Assembly (NCBI GenBank): GCA_009801085.1
Contig: VNWV01000009.1
Coordinates: forward strand, 62,001-126,000
Direction of reading: 5' to 3'
Length of the DNA stretch: 64,000 bases
Origin: Lasiodiplodia sp. COLG20
Taxonomy: Eukaryota; Ascomycota; Dothideomycetes; Botryosphaeriales; Botryosphaeriaceae
Program-made: the position numbers and the translations under genes
In this document: positions 1-11,671 of the stretch, one piece after another
Numbering within the stretch: the stretch's first letter is position 1
How the letters are laid out: the number at the start of each line of letters is the position of its first letter
Notes under the pieces: model-generated
Database searches by the model: none
The model's input: the letters and a program-made list of their open reading frames with translations, nothing else
What the model was told of the DNA's origin: nothing

Positions 1-363
1 ATGGTGCGGCTCAAATTCCTCATCGACTACGGCATCTCAACCGGTGAAGCTGCAGATCCAACATGTAAGCTTGCAGCCAAAGAGTTACTCTATAATCCAG
101 CTGACCATTCTTTCATGACAGACACAACTGCTCCTGCTATCGCATGGAGCGGAATTGAGGCCGGGGCGGCAATTGTCTGCGCCTGTCTGCCGTCCACTCG
201 CAATCTGTATCGACGGGTAGCTTCCCAGCTCTTTCCAAGGCTGTCGCTCAGCCTGTCCTCTCTGAACCGGTTTCGCGTGAAGCAGGTCACGAGCATCACG
301 CAGAACTCAAGACCTCGCAACGAATCGGAAATCGAGCTGAGTCGGACTGGAGGGGAAGCTTAA
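1..363 (+). CDS. Fungal rhodopsin-like integral membrane protein, C-terminal fragment
   Basis: The frame is open from base 1 to a TAA at 361-363, so only the last 120 codons are in the window and the true start lies upstream; the ATG at base 1 is probably internal. The segment around residues 46-66 (AIAWSGIEAGAAIVCACLP followed by a basic loop) is the W..IE...aiicaClP signature near the end of the seven-helix fungal rhodopsin-like (PTH11/SAT4-type) family, followed by a polar cytoplasmic tail rich in Ser, Arg and Asn. Family members sit in the plasma membrane and are mostly uncharacterised. The family call rests on this one motif, so the specific role is unknown. Confidence 0.6.
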   Translation: MVRLKFLIDYGISTGEAADPTCKLAAKELLYNPADHSFMTDTTAPAIAWSGIEAGAAIVCACLPSTRNLYRRVASQLFPRLSLSLSSLNRFRVKQVTSITQNSRPRNESEIELSRTGGEA

Positions 364-1422
364 CCGTCCCGTGTGACGTATCTGAACTTGCGGGGAGACC
401 CGACGGTGCCGGTGACGCCATCCTGTCGCAAGCGATGTCCGGTCGGTGTTCGGATGGAAGTGAGTGTGAAGGAAAAGGGACAGGGAGAGTCGAGATGCGA
501 ACGGGAAGTACTTGGCAAGAGACGGCCGTTGGCGTGGGCGGAGACGCCGCACGGTGCTCTCAAGGCGGCGGATGTGGCGCGTGGAGGCGTCGGGGGATGT
601 GCCGTGGCGTGCAAGGGAGATCGCCGGCTAAAGCTTGAGCTCGAGGATTTTTGTAGCTCTTCAGCGCGTGTCTCGGTCAGTTCCTTGCAGCGACTCGAGG
701 CTGGGGCGGAAAGCGGAGGTCGGGGTTCGGTTCGGTTGCGGGGAGAGGGGAAAGAGCGGGGTTACGGCTGCCAGCAGAGCGGAAAACTAACTGCATCGAG
801 GGCTACAATAGCGAGAAGGCCGTTGGCACGCGTAACGCGATGCGTAATACGACCGACTATCTTGCCCTCGAAGCGTCAATTGTCAATGCAAGGCTATTTA
901 ATTTTGGAACACCTGACTGAATCAAAGTTCCCAGGTCGCCACTTTGTAGTGCAGTATCATGCTTCTTTCGAAAGATTGGTTGCGAGGATATCGATTCGGC
1001 ACAAGATTACCGAGCAACCCGGTACTGAGCATCCAATTGAGAAGGGGGTCGGCAGACCCGAAGTGACATAACCGGGGTGATCGGCACTCCGGCGGGTGAG
1101 ATTGAGGCTAAGATCTCGACAATAATCCGCAACCGTGGGATAAGCCGCTTTGATCACGCCAGGTGCCAGAATGGGCATACTTTCCACTGTCGCCTTCTGC
1201 TTTTAGAGGTTGCAGCGGTGGATACGGTGGGATTGTGGGCTCCGTCCAGGGAATCCTTGAATGTCCATCCCACAAGCCCACAAAGCAATTCCCGGCACTT
1301 GTTGGCGGAGCGGAGAATGCAATTCCATGCAAGAAGATAAAGCTCGATGTTATTGCCATCATTGTCCGGCAAATCCGTCTATCTGTACCACTCGTTGTTT
1401 TTTAAACCTACCGGTCTTCGTC
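364..1422. other. Intergenic: 3' flank of the rhodopsin-like gene and promoter of the GH51 gene
   Basis: No gene is supported here. A 232-codon plus-strand frame at 373-1071 is open but has low-complexity Arg/Gly/Ser-rich composition and no family signature, so I treat it as chance. The GH51 start codon at 1423 sets the right edge. Confidence 0.5.
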
Positions 1423-3652
1423 ATGTTGCTCCATCCGCGTGCTGTTTTGATAGGTGCTGTTGCACTCGTCGCTTCCACGGCACCTTCATTGGCTATTCAC
1501 TTGACGGTATCCCAAAATAGCGGAAATGCAACATCCTCGCACATGTGGGGTTTGATGTTTGAGGTGAGACATTCAACCATAGTGGGTGGGCAGGGACTGA
1601 TATGTCAGTGTAGGATATCAATCAATCGGGAGATGGCGGCCTTCATGGTCAGCTCATCCGCAACAATGGCTTCCAGGGGCCAGATCCGGATCTTGACGCC
1701 TACGGATCATTGAGCGGCACTTCCCTTGCGATTGATGATACAGTTCCACTCACGGATGCGATCCCCCGGACTCTTCGTGTCGATGTTGAAGCTGGAGCCA
1801 CTGGCGAGGCTGGTTTCATCAACTCTGGTTACTGGGGTGTGCCTGTTGATGGCAGCACTTATTCTCACTCGATCTACGTACGTGGAGACTATAGCGGTGA
1901 CATGACTTTCTCTCTGGTCGGAAACAGCAGTGGAACCGTTTTCGGCCAGAGCACATTTCACGTTGATAGCGTGTCTGACAAGTACACCCTTTTCAATGCC
2001 ACGGCAACGACCACAGAGACCAGCGAGACTGACGTTTCGTACCACTTGGTGTTTGATGCTGGGCTTGTCTCTGGATCCTCGCTGTGGTTCGCACTTCCTC
2101 AGCTCTATCCCACCACCTGGAACAACAGGTAAGGCCGGATTTCATCCGCTGTTGCGAATGTTTTGCTGACATCTCGTAGAGAAAATGGGTTGAAGCCGTG
2201 GATCGCTGAAACACTTGTCAATATCCAAGGGACATTTCTCCGATTTCCTGGAGGCAACAACCTGTATGTATTCAAATACTGCAGACCAAACGCATTTCTA
2301 ATAAGTCTTCTAGTGAGGGCCCTAATGTCGAAAACCGGTGGAAGTGGAACGAAACTATCGGCCCACTTGAAAACCGACCAGGACATCTAGGTCCGTGTGC
2401 AAAACACGAAATAAAGATATTCGTACTGACAACTTGGTAGGCACGTGGGGCTACACCAACACAGACGCTTTAGGTAAGTGCTTTTGTCCCAGGTGATTGA
2501 TAGATCTGCTAATGTAGTACCAGGTCTGCACGAATACCTCTACTGGTGCGAGGATATGGGTTTGGAACCGGTTCTCGCCATCTATGCCGGATACTCTCTC
2601 GACGGCACCGCCATCACTGGCGATGCACTGCAGCCTTACGTTCAAGAAGTCCTGAACGAACTCGAGGTGAGTTGTCGGCCAGCTTCAGTGCATATTCTTT
2701 TTACATGCAGCTAACTCTGATAGTATGTTCTTGGCGACACAAGCACGACATACGGTGCTCTACGCGCTTCGAATGGCCAAACGGACCCCTGGGACGTCAA
2801 ATACGTTGAGATCGGCAATGAGGATTACTTCGCCTGTGACACCTATCCCGAACGCCTGACTGTATTCCACGACGCCATCTCTCAGGCTTATCCAGACCTG
2901 CAGTTGATCGCCTCCACGGAAAACGCTACCTGCTTGCCTAACCCCATTCCTGAAGGCATCATACTGGACTTGCACAATTACAATTCCCCAGACGGATTTG
3001 TGGATCTATTCGGCTTTTTCGACAACACCGACCGGAGCCATCTCTATATGGTTGGCGAATACGCTCGAGTCAACATTGACTGGCCCGACATGCAGGGCTC
3101 TGTTGGAGAGGCTGTTTACATGCTGGGAATGGAGCGCAACAGCGACCTGATCAGGTTTGCCTCCTATGCCCCGTTACTTCGGCTAGTCGACAACCAACAG
3201 TGGCGAGTATGTGTTCTCATACCCATTCACAATTGATCCTGCTAACATAGACCCAGCCTGACTTGATTTCCTATCATCAAGCTCCCGACGCTATTTACCT
3301 TTCGACAAGCTATTATGTTCAGCAGCTCTTTGCTCAGAACCCTGGTGACACGACTCACGCCGTCACCTCGGACACCGCCTTTGGTCCTTTGTACTGGAGC
3401 GCCACAAGTTCGGGCAACACGTACATCGTGAAGCTCGCGAACTACGGCCAGGACGTTCAAGATGTAACCATTGAAATTGAGGGAAAGACGACTGCCACCC
3501 TCACCGTCTTGGCAAACGATGACCCGTCAGCTTCAAATACCGACACTGCTTCTCCCGTCAGTGCTCCCGTGGTATCGACAATCACAGCAACTGATGGGAC
3601 CTTTTCTTTCTCTGCACCGGCCTGGGCTGTCATTGTCTTGGCAGCTGAATAG
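1423..3652 (+). CDS. abfA: Alpha-L-arabinofuranosidase, GH51 (secreted)
   Basis: Removes arabinofuranosyl side chains from arabinoxylan and arabinan outside the cell. Eight exons join in phase: 1423-1563, 1614-2128, 2180-2263, 2314-2390, 2441-2473, 2524-2666, 2724-3206, 3257-3652, giving 623 aa, close to the roughly 628 aa of Aspergillus AbfA. The last acceptor could instead be 3250, adding two residues. An N-terminal signal peptide (MLLHPRAVLIGAVALVAST, cleavage near residue 24) is followed by the family's FEDINQSGDGG strand, the FRFPGGNNLEG motif, the acid/base Glu in GNED (about residue 364) and the nucleophile Glu in VGEYA (about residue 443). The start was chosen because the signal peptide begins there; the longer open frame upstream is not family-like. 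It lies next to an AA9 gene, which fits a plant cell-wall degradation setting. Confidence 0.93.
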
Positions 3653-4776
3653 AAGACGATGGTAAACAGAGCGGGGCTTCACCGCATCGTGTCTGGACTG
3701 AACTGTTTCACGTTAAACTGTATGCCCAGAAGATTTATCTGAAAGTTGCAGATTAATTTCCTTGGCATCGGGGGGATCTCCCCCACCACATTCCTTAGTA
3801 GCTAGTGGGCTTGTTAATCTAATCACCTCGCAAGATATTCCATCGTCGCGATATCAATTCGGTCCACTGATTGTATATTCAAAACAATATTATCTCCATT
3901 TGCGCCGTCCTTGTTTGGTTTCTCGAACGTGCACAACTGAGTGTCACTCGCGGCTTCACAGCTTCAAATATTTATCAGCGCACAAACTGGACTACATTTG
4001 TGGGTGTCATGGCCATCAGTCCTTCAATATCTATTTAATGTGGTGCTGGCTCCTCCTCGAGACCTTTGTCAGACCATCGGATGGCCTCCCGATTCTCGGA
4101 TGGCCTTCCGACCAACTGGGGACTTGAGTCATACACTGTTCCGAATATTTGACGAACTTGGACCCGTTCCTATCGCTAAGGCTGCTGTTAAATGTATCTT
4201 CAAGCTGCTCTTGAATAGTCCAGTAGCATTCCCAATCTTTAGCATACTTTGGTGAGTGATTACAGAAGACGAAGCGGATTTTCAGATAATATTGAGCTTA
4301 CCCGCCGTGCCCATTGAACGGAGTATTCCGCCCAGCATCGCCTCTACGCACCGATGAACGGCAATCCTGTCGATCATGTCTGTCGCGAACCTAATGCTAA
4401 AATCACAAAGATCATCGCTTAATACAGCCACATATCCGGGGATGGCGGGAGGCGCTGCTCTTTTCGGGTACATGCCGCGCACCAGTGCGCCTTTAGCGCC
4501 ACGCGGTCCCGGCCCCTGGCATATGCTTGAAACGGGCGCAAAAAGGTATGATTGGCTGTTTGGCGGTAGTTCGAACTATCCAACGAGGAAATTGGCCCAG
4601 ACATTTAGGAGCTGTTCACAGATTCCACAGCAATATAATCATCCCCAAAGCCAGGAAGAGATGCCACACGGGCAGTCTATCATTCATTTCACTTCTTTAC
4701 CGTTTCACTCTTTCTGAAAATCGCTTTTCGAGTAGCACAAAGTCTATTTGATTTTTTCTTCACTGTCGCTCTCGCA
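3653..4776. other. Intergenic between GH51 and AA9 genes
   Basis: About 1.1 kb with only short, unconvincing frames. It should hold the GH51 terminator and the AA9 promoter. I see no motif I would name. Confidence 0.5.
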
Positions 4777-5880
4777 ATGAAATTTTCTCCAATTGTTGCG
4801 ATCGCCTTTTCGGCCTGGTCCATTCCTTGCTCCGCTCATTACTTTTTTCCTCATCTCATTGTCGACGGCAACTTTACCGGGTACTTCGAGTACGTCCGGG
4901 AGACCACTCAAGGCTACATGCCCCAAAAGGGGATGTATGAGAGCACCGACTTTCGCTGCAACACAGGCTCTCAGGACTTTTCATCCAAAACCCTCGTCTA
5001 CGATGTTCAAGCCGGTGCCGAACTCGGGTTTGGGACCGACTTCAATGCACTGATCGAGCATCCCGGACCCATGAGCGTCTATTTATCACGGGCTCCTGGC
5101 GACGTCCGCGAATATGACGGCTCTGGCGACTGGTTCAAGATCTACGAGCTTGGCCCTCTTCCGGGCTGGACTGCCGATGGGTCCATCGAGTGGGGCGTCA
5201 CGGGGCTCGGCAACTTCACCTTCACGCTGCCCAGCCAGACTCCTGCTGGCCAGTATCTCGTGCGGATCGAACACATCGCCCTTCACGGTGCCGGCGAGTT
5301 CGGCGGCGCGGAGTTCTACTACAACTGCGCCCAGATCAATGTCTTGGGTGAGAGCACGGCCACCCCGGAGCCGACCGTTAAGATCCCGGGCGTCTACAAC
5401 GGTTCTGAGCCGGGGATTTTGTTCTACATGTACCGACCAGATTTGAATTACACCATCCCGGGCCCAGCTGTCTGGCCCTCCGCGAATGGGAACACGACGA
5501 TCGAACAAGCGGCCACGACGACTGGATCAAGGTCTATCAGTCAAATTCCAGCTTCGAGTACGCCTACTTCAGCCGTGTTCGTGTCAACTCCCTCCTCTTT
5601 TGTTGCCCCTTATCCCTTCAGCAACAACACGGCCGCCATCAATGCAACGGGTACTGGCTCTTCGTATGAAGCGGTGACTACAGTCCTTCCCAGTTTGCCC
5701 GTCGCGGCTGTTAATGCGGCTGCGGAAGCTCCACCCTCAGAGACGGTGGTGGTAACCCAGTACATCACTTCACTCCAACAGTCTCACTCCGGGGTTGCAA
5801 CGGCAACGGACTGTCCTGACTATACTGTTACTGTTACCGAAAGCAAAGTTGTCACGGTTACTGTAAACGCCGCAAATTAA
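4777..5880 (+). CDS. Lytic polysaccharide monooxygenase, AA9 (former GH61), with Ser/Thr-rich tail
   Basis: Copper enzyme that oxidatively cleaves cellulose or related beta-glucans. Single exon, 367 aa. A signal peptide (residues 1-20, ending CSA) leaves His21 as the mature N-terminus, the first copper-brace histidine. The second is His170 in EHIALHGAG. The axial Tyr is Tyr181 in EFYYNCAQ. The catalytic domain ends near residue 230; a Ser/Thr/Pro-rich stretch of about 130 residues follows and ends in repetitive TVTVTES/VTVTV. No CBM1 cysteine pattern is visible in the tail. At residue 179 the family's usual Gln (GAQFY) is Glu, an unusual second-sphere change. Whether the enzyme is active cannot be told from sequence. 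Confidence 0.9.
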   Translation: MKFSPIVAIAFSAWSIPCSAHYFFPHLIVDGNFTGYFEYVRETTQGYMPQKGMYESTDFRCNTGSQDFSSKTLVYDVQAGAELGFGTDFNALIEHPGPMSVYLSRAPGDVREYDGSGDWFKIYELGPLPGWTADGSIEWGVTGLGNFTFTLPSQTPAGQYLVRIEHIALHGAGEFGGAEFYYNCAQINVLGESTATPEPTVKIPGVYNGSEPGILFYMYRPDLNYTIPGPAVWPSANGNTTIEQAATTTGSRSISQIPASSTPTSAVFVSTPSSFVAPYPFSNNTAAINATGTGSSYEAVTTVLPSLPVAAVNAAAEAPPSETVVVTQYITSLQQSHSGVATATDCPDYTVTVTESKVVTVTVNAAN

Positions 5881-6695
5881 GTAAACCGTGTCGAAGTATG
5901 TGGCACAACACCATGGGCGCACAGGCACAATGGAAATCCACAGTGGAAAAAGGGACCGCCCCCTGCAACCTCAACATCTTCATCCACATTGAAGTCGTAG
6001 ATTTGTCAATATCAACAGGTAGCAGGAGTTCACTTTTGTTCTTTTGAAATGCCTACCATTGATCGAATATGGCGAGTAGGCTTTTGACAATCGTGACTCG
6101 ATATTCTGCGGCGCAGGAGATAGATTTCGTGCAAGTAGCGAGGGGGACACCATAGAGCCGGACTCCGATTCATTTAAACCGGTGAACTATTCGCATAGAA
6201 GTTGAATCAAATAATTATTCCCCTGCGTCCGCATGACGCGCATCAATTGATAGCGTTTATCTGTCCTCATATCGGGTAGAGAGTTCTACAGGGCTCTATA
6301 GCTTCATACCAGTCTCTGTTTGTTTATGCTGTAGTATACAATGCCGTACAGAAGAGTGGTTACGGGTGTACTCGAGAATTGGCATTGATTGTTTTCGGTC
6401 AAGATCGTAAATAATGTGCGAGCCGCAAAGATTGGATGCTAATGGCCGTTAGTGACCGGATGAAAGGCGGAAATATGCGGCGTAATGGTCAACGATGGAC
6501 GATAGTTTGAGGGACTCGACTAGAGAGGAAAGAAAGTATGAAGTAGAAGTGCACATATCTGATGTAAGAATCCCCTACCAAAATATCGGCTGGCACATGT
6601 GAAGGTACATTTGTGGAATATAACGGCCCTTATTTGAATTCAAATAAAGGGGAGATTGTGTGCGTTGGATACTTCGTGTGGTTATTTTTGGTAGT
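5881..6695. other. Convergent intergenic region between AA9 and HSP70-like genes
   Basis: AT-richer 3' flanks of two converging genes. No coding frame with recognisable features; nothing else seen. Confidence 0.5.
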
Positions 6696-8773
6696 CTACC
6701 TTGTGTACACAATTTGAGCAGATCCAATTTCCTGTCCTTGTGAAACAACACGAAAGCGGAGAACACCATCTCTTGTGGAAGGAAACACTTGAACCTCGTA
6801 GACCAGCTGGTAATGGATAACTCCATTATGTAGCCGGGTCTCGAAAGCACTGAAGTTCAGGTAATTGAAGCGCAGAGCTATATGGCCAACACTTTGAACC
6901 CCTATCGTTCTGAATCAGTCATCTGTATGAACAATCAATTCCATGAACTTGATTTATACGTACCTGGATGATAGCTTCTTTCAGCCTGCTCCTCATTCGT
7001 GCTGCGGTATAGATTGACTGTAGGTGGGTTGTTTGCCTGTGCTGCCGTTTGCCACACTACTTGAGAGCTTCTGAATGACGTCCCCTCATCCATGTATTGA
7101 CCCTGTGCGTGACTTAGCATAAAGTAGAATGAGAGTATTCCGACACGGATTTGATCACCTTCGACATTGCCCATTCCATCCGGTGTAGGCACAAGTGCCG
7201 ACCGGAGACCTCGTGAAACCAATAGTCCTTCTGTGGGTCGATCCCCGGTCGAAAGGTATGGGCGCTCGAGAAGCCGTAATGTTGTCTGCACATTTTACGC
7301 TGCGGTTTGATATTCTCCAGCCCCCTCAAGGCTGCCCCTTTCACAATCGCGGCTTGGCTACCTATACTTTAGTGGAACTCTATCAGCAATGAGTTAGAGC
7401 TACTCACGGATGCTTCGAACATAGAACTTGAATCTGCGACTGCGCACAGACTCGCTGGAGCTCGGTGTAAAGGTACTTGGAATCCCCAAAACCCCCAACG
7501 AGTGCGACTTTCTGCGTATGAAGATCAGCTTGTTGCTTCAGCATATTGTGAATTATTGCTTACATGAACTATCTCTCCGATGTTTGCTGCTTGCTGCACT
7601 TGATCCTGAACCAAGCCTGTAATCTTTTCCACGGCTGGTCGAAAAAAGTTTCTCATAGTGGACCTTTCTATGTTAGCAAGCTTCGGTATATTTGTACTGC
7701 ATGAACCTATTACCATTGAACCTTCACCTTGTATTCCGAAGCATCGTAAGACGGTGAATTTGGAACGCCACGCATGAATAGAGTCAGCTCGAAATCTTCG
7801 CAGTTGTCGGAGCTGAACGCGCGCTTATGGGACTCAAATTCCTGCATCAGTTTGCTCCCAGGACGCTTGAGTCTGTCAGGAAGCTCGTTGAAAACTGGGC
7901 CAAACGTCTGCGACATCCAATTCAGGAAGCGTCGATCAACGTATGTGGAGCCACACTTGCCACCGGACCCAACCACAAGCTCTTCGAACTGAAGGGTTGG
8001 GTAAGTCTGGGTGACCTTGTAGGTTGTGATATCAACCGTCCCACCGCCACAGTCGCATATGAGTATACCATCACCCGGGCTGATATTGACGTTGGCCCCA
8101 TGCACCGTGAGATCTTTCAGGACAGCAACGGCCGCTGCCTCAGGCTCCTGAATCATGAAGATTCGGTCTCCTGGTCGTCCTCCGAAGCCAGCGGCCTGGG
8201 CTGCCCTTCTCGTTGCATGATTAGCTTGATCTGACCAAATCGCTGGTGTGGTAAACCAAAACTCAATCGGAAGTTGTTGCACAACCCTGGTGGTAATACG
8301 ACGCTCAAGTGTCTGGATCAGAAATTTGTATAGGTGAGAAAGGAAGTCGGTAATAATTTGCTCGGGTGGCTTGAGCGGGTGCTGTGTGACCTCCGGGAGC
8401 GGGTCGTCATAGTATCTCCTCGCTTGGCCTCTGTCCAAAAGCAGCTTCATCCACGCCCAAGATGCCATTTCAGGCTTGACCTGGAAGCCCCATTTGTCAC
8501 CTCTTGGGTTCCACAGCGAATTCTCGTTTTCGTACGCGATAACGGTAGGGACTTTCCAGTTGTAGCTGCCGGTTGCCCCGCTTCCGCCCCAGTCGTTGAT
8601 AATGTCGATGTCATGAATGGTCTGCTGGCTGGCAGTGGTTGCCCAGCTGACCCCTACCATGCAAGATGTCAGTGATGTGTCTTCAGCATGGGTGGCCTTC
8701 TGATACCTGTATATGTTGTGCCGAAGTCGACACCCACGATGATACGATGGCTGTTCTGCTGGTCCCTCGCCAT
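6696..8773 (-). CDS. HSP70-like ATPase (HSPA12-type fungal family)
   Basis: Cytosolic actin-fold ATPase related to HSP70/HSPA12, function unknown. Seven exons on the minus strand: 8773-8707, 8653-7714, 7663-7564, 7511-7408, 7357-7159, 7102-6964, 6901-6696, totalling 584 codons and a stop. Nucleotide-binding motifs are in order: phosphate-1 loop VGVDFGTTYTG (13-23), IQEPEAAAVAVL, phosphate-2 loop CDCGGGTVD (about 215-225) and the adenosine motif VALVGGFGDS (about 371-380). The C-terminus carries the family's beta-rich end (HYQLVYEVQVF) rather than a canonical substrate-binding domain and lid. At about 7158 the raw frame appears to shift, but removing a 56-nt intron (7158-7103, branch GCTAAGT) restores it. 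Start chosen at MARDQQN, directly before the first ATPase strand. Confidence 0.88.
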
Positions 8774-9773
8774 CTTCGCCTCGGAGGTGCACCTCCACGG
8801 CGCAGTCAGATAGAGTAATTGTCTTCGGATGTGTGAACTACGATGAGGCTTCGATAAGGCTACAGTAGGAAAATTGTGAGGACATGCGCATTGCCCAAGC
8901 GAAGAAAGGATTGTAAGTATTTGGGCGCTTATGGCTGCAGTCACGTGTGTTTTAGAAGAACATAATCGGGCTGCATGGAAACGACAGAGCTGACGAGCGG
9001 GGTTGTTTCGCAAAGAAGAGCCGCGCAAGCTTGGCGCCGTAATGCGACAGGGTCAGTCAAAATTCTACCAGTTCTCGGCCCACAGCCTTGCGCCGCACAC
9101 GAAACTACAATGATTTAACTGGTAACACGTTGCAAAGATGAACAGGGTATATCATGAAATCGAATGGTCAGCTGCATCATCTCTAGGCAGCAGTCTTCCG
9201 GATATGGCATGTGGTTGAACACTTACTCTTCCTGTGAGCAGGCCAAGAAATTGGTAGCCACACCGTTCACTTTTATAGGCAACACCTACGATAGAGGAGG
9301 GTAGTCATTACGTTTTTTTTTTTTTTTTTTTTTTTGACAATAAGAAAGTTTTACGTGCTATCGAAGAGGCAATTGGAGCGATAGGCGTATGAAAAATCGA
9401 GTAGGCTGTGACCTTCCTATTCGAGGCAGAAAGTGTTCTTTGTTGTAGTGGATGAGTAGTCTAGAATTTCAGGCTGAGAAGGCTGAAGCGGCATTCCGTC
9501 AACCAGTTTGCAAAATCATACGATATATCTGCAGTAAGATACGAAAAGGTAATGCCGAGGATGGGGCGTTCTGCAGCTTGATGTGCAGAAGCGAGCGGCA
9601 GCCTGATGTTTCAAATGATTATACATCATCATGCCGAGCGCGATAATGATTGCGTGCGCAACATAGCCTTGGAACGAGGCGAAAGAACTCAGAACTGCGG
9701 AGCCCCCCAACATATTGACGCAACATATCTGACAGCTTCTCTGTACTCCTTCCCTACACAGTCTGCCGGCCAA
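8774..9773. other. Divergent promoter region with homopolymer T tract
   Basis: One kilobase between the HSP70-like gene (leftward) and the coiled-coil gene (rightward). It contains a run of about 23 T. No supported gene; the minus frame at 8669-9028 is the first HSP70-like exon extended upstream of its start. Confidence 0.5.
9313..9335. repeat. Poly(T) tract, about 23 nt
   Basis: Uninterrupted T run on the plus strand in the divergent promoter. It could be a nucleosome-excluding promoter element or the A-tail scar of an old retroposed sequence; no flanking target-site duplication was recognised. Confidence 0.9.
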
Positions 9774-11231
9774 ATGGATCCCTATAGGACAAATCGAGCC
9801 TTACCTGGGCCTCCGGAAGGAGACAACGACCTAATTATGATGGATGCCGATACAAGCAGCACCACGATGAGCAAGGCATGTTTCCTCACATGCTGGTAGT
9901 ATGAGAAACATAAGTTAACCGGATAATAGATGTTTCAGCGCGGCAACCGGGGGAAAACGAGCCAGCACGCAACGATGCAGTATGAAGGGGCTGATCAGCA
10001 AGACTTCGATTTTGGTACTCGAAGAGATGCCGGAATCAGAACATACAGATACACCGAGCGAGAAGCCCATCCTTACTCATCCGTGACAGACACAAAGGTA
10101 CGTAGCGTGGCACTGGCCTGAGCGAAAATAAACTGGGGGATGCTGATTATCACAAAGACGCTTTCAGACCTACTTAGGGAGAAGGATGAGAAGATCGAGA
10201 GCCTTGAGCGCCAGCATGATAAAGACCTGGATTCATGCCGACAGCTTCAAGAAAGTATTCTGCAAACCCTTGAGCCGGCAGTTTGGGCACCTGCAGACGA
10301 TAGTGATACCAGGGAGCGGCTCTTGAAGTTTGCGAGAGACGCAAAGAAATGGTCAAAAACTGAAGGTTTGGCACTTGCAAGCGTCGGGCAGATCGGCGAA
10401 TCTCAGGCCAGAGAGATGGTCCAGAGCGGAATCCTTGAGGATGTCTTGAGTGTGCAGCTTTCTGATGAGCGGATCAGCAAGGTCAAGGTTCACATCCTGC
10501 TTGAATCTCTATTGCAACACTTTGTCTCTACCAAAATCCTGGATGACTGGTCTTTCTTTCTTTATCACCGCCTTGGAATTCCAGGCGCACTAGAAAGCGA
10601 GCTACCGGTGGGAATCGCCTCGGAGGTCTTGTTTCCTGTCACTGCGCTATTCAAGGAGCTAGAGAAATGTGGGTCACTGAGACGTAACCGTGAAATCTAC
10701 TAACTCTTCAAAGGTGATCCTAGAGGGGCGCATTCTGTGCGCTCACAAATTCTCAGGATAATGTATCCACCAAATCCAACGGACAGCGGAACGACACAGG
10801 AGATCATGAGGAAGCTCATCGATGATGCCATCAGAGCTCACTCTTCCGATCTGAGCAGAAGCTTTCTCCAACAAGTTTCTCCACTTATCAACCACCCTTA
10901 CCCGCCGACTGTCGCAGCGCAGCTTCAAACCATATTTGAGTCCATCGGCAAATTTTCCTACCAGCTCTGGACACAGAAGACTTTGTTCATGACTCGAGGG
11001 CTTTGTGGTCATGAACCCCTCCCGTCAAAGTTTTACTCTGATTCAGAGGAAATGGATCACCATGATATTCACTTGGACATCTCTCAGGATGATCCTACAG
11101 CACTCGATGGTTGGCAGGTTGCATTGGTAGTACAACCTGCCGTGGTCCGCAAAGGTAACCGGGAAGGGTTTGATCCGAATATCGTGACAATTCTCAAGAA
11201 GGCAGTTGTGCTCCTTGTACCTAGTGGGTAG
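9774..11231 (+). CDS. Hypothetical coiled-coil protein
   Basis: Not a family I recognise. Four exons join in phase: 9774-9875, 9930-10097, 10158-10668, 10714-11231, giving 432 aa. The first donor is GC rather than GT (AAG|GCATGT), an uncommon but real fungal splice type; if that is wrong, translation may begin at the ATG at 9930 in the same frame. The N-terminal 90 residues are polar and probably disordered (MDPYRTNRALPGPPEG...). A charged heptad-like segment follows (LLREKDEKIESLERQHDKDL), then a helical, Leu-rich region without Cys/His clusters or membrane spans. Such proteins are common orphan genes of Eurotiales. It converges with the CorA-like gene. Confidence 0.6.
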
Positions 11232-11671
11232 ATTATTGCGTTGTGGCTCGCAGTCTTTGTAACTTGATCTGGACGTGGAAGTTCTTGGAATCGAATATCG
11301 TGGTCCTTCAATAAGTCCTTCTCCGCAGAATTACATATCAGGTTCTCACCATGTAATGGTTGAATGCCTAAATACATTTCCTTGATGCCATATACTGTGC
11401 AAAGTCTCAGTATGCCTCGCCCACCATACAAACACGATTTAGAGTTCCGATGGTGATAGACAGCCCGTGCCTGATCCAATGTGGCAAGAATGTTGGCCAC
11501 CAATCCTTAACCAATCGCCCGGCTCTTACCACTGCTAACAGAAAAAGTAGCACTTCTCCTGATACGCACCGACGCCGTTATAATGTGCCCACCAAGCTCA
11601 ATCAAATCATCAAACTTAGGGAAAATAATTTTTTGTTAAACTCTAACTGAAATAATTCTCACGACTTTGAA
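11232..11671. other. Convergent intergenic region
   Basis: 3' flanks of the coiled-coil gene and the CorA-like gene. A 139-codon minus frame at 11084-11503 overlaps the real plus-strand exon and is treated as a shadow. Nothing else seen. Confidence 0.5.

Noticed and set aside
373..1071. 232-codon plus-strand open frame as a gene
   Set aside because: Biased Arg/Gly/Ser composition, no domain, no splice logic, and it fills the promoter side of the GH51 gene.
6935..7344. Frameshift in the HSP70-like gene
   Set aside because: A 56-nt intron with normal splice signals restores one frame and the total length is an exact multiple of three.
9313..9335. Poly(T) run as proof of a retroposon
   Set aside because: No target-site duplication or processed gene body was found next to it.
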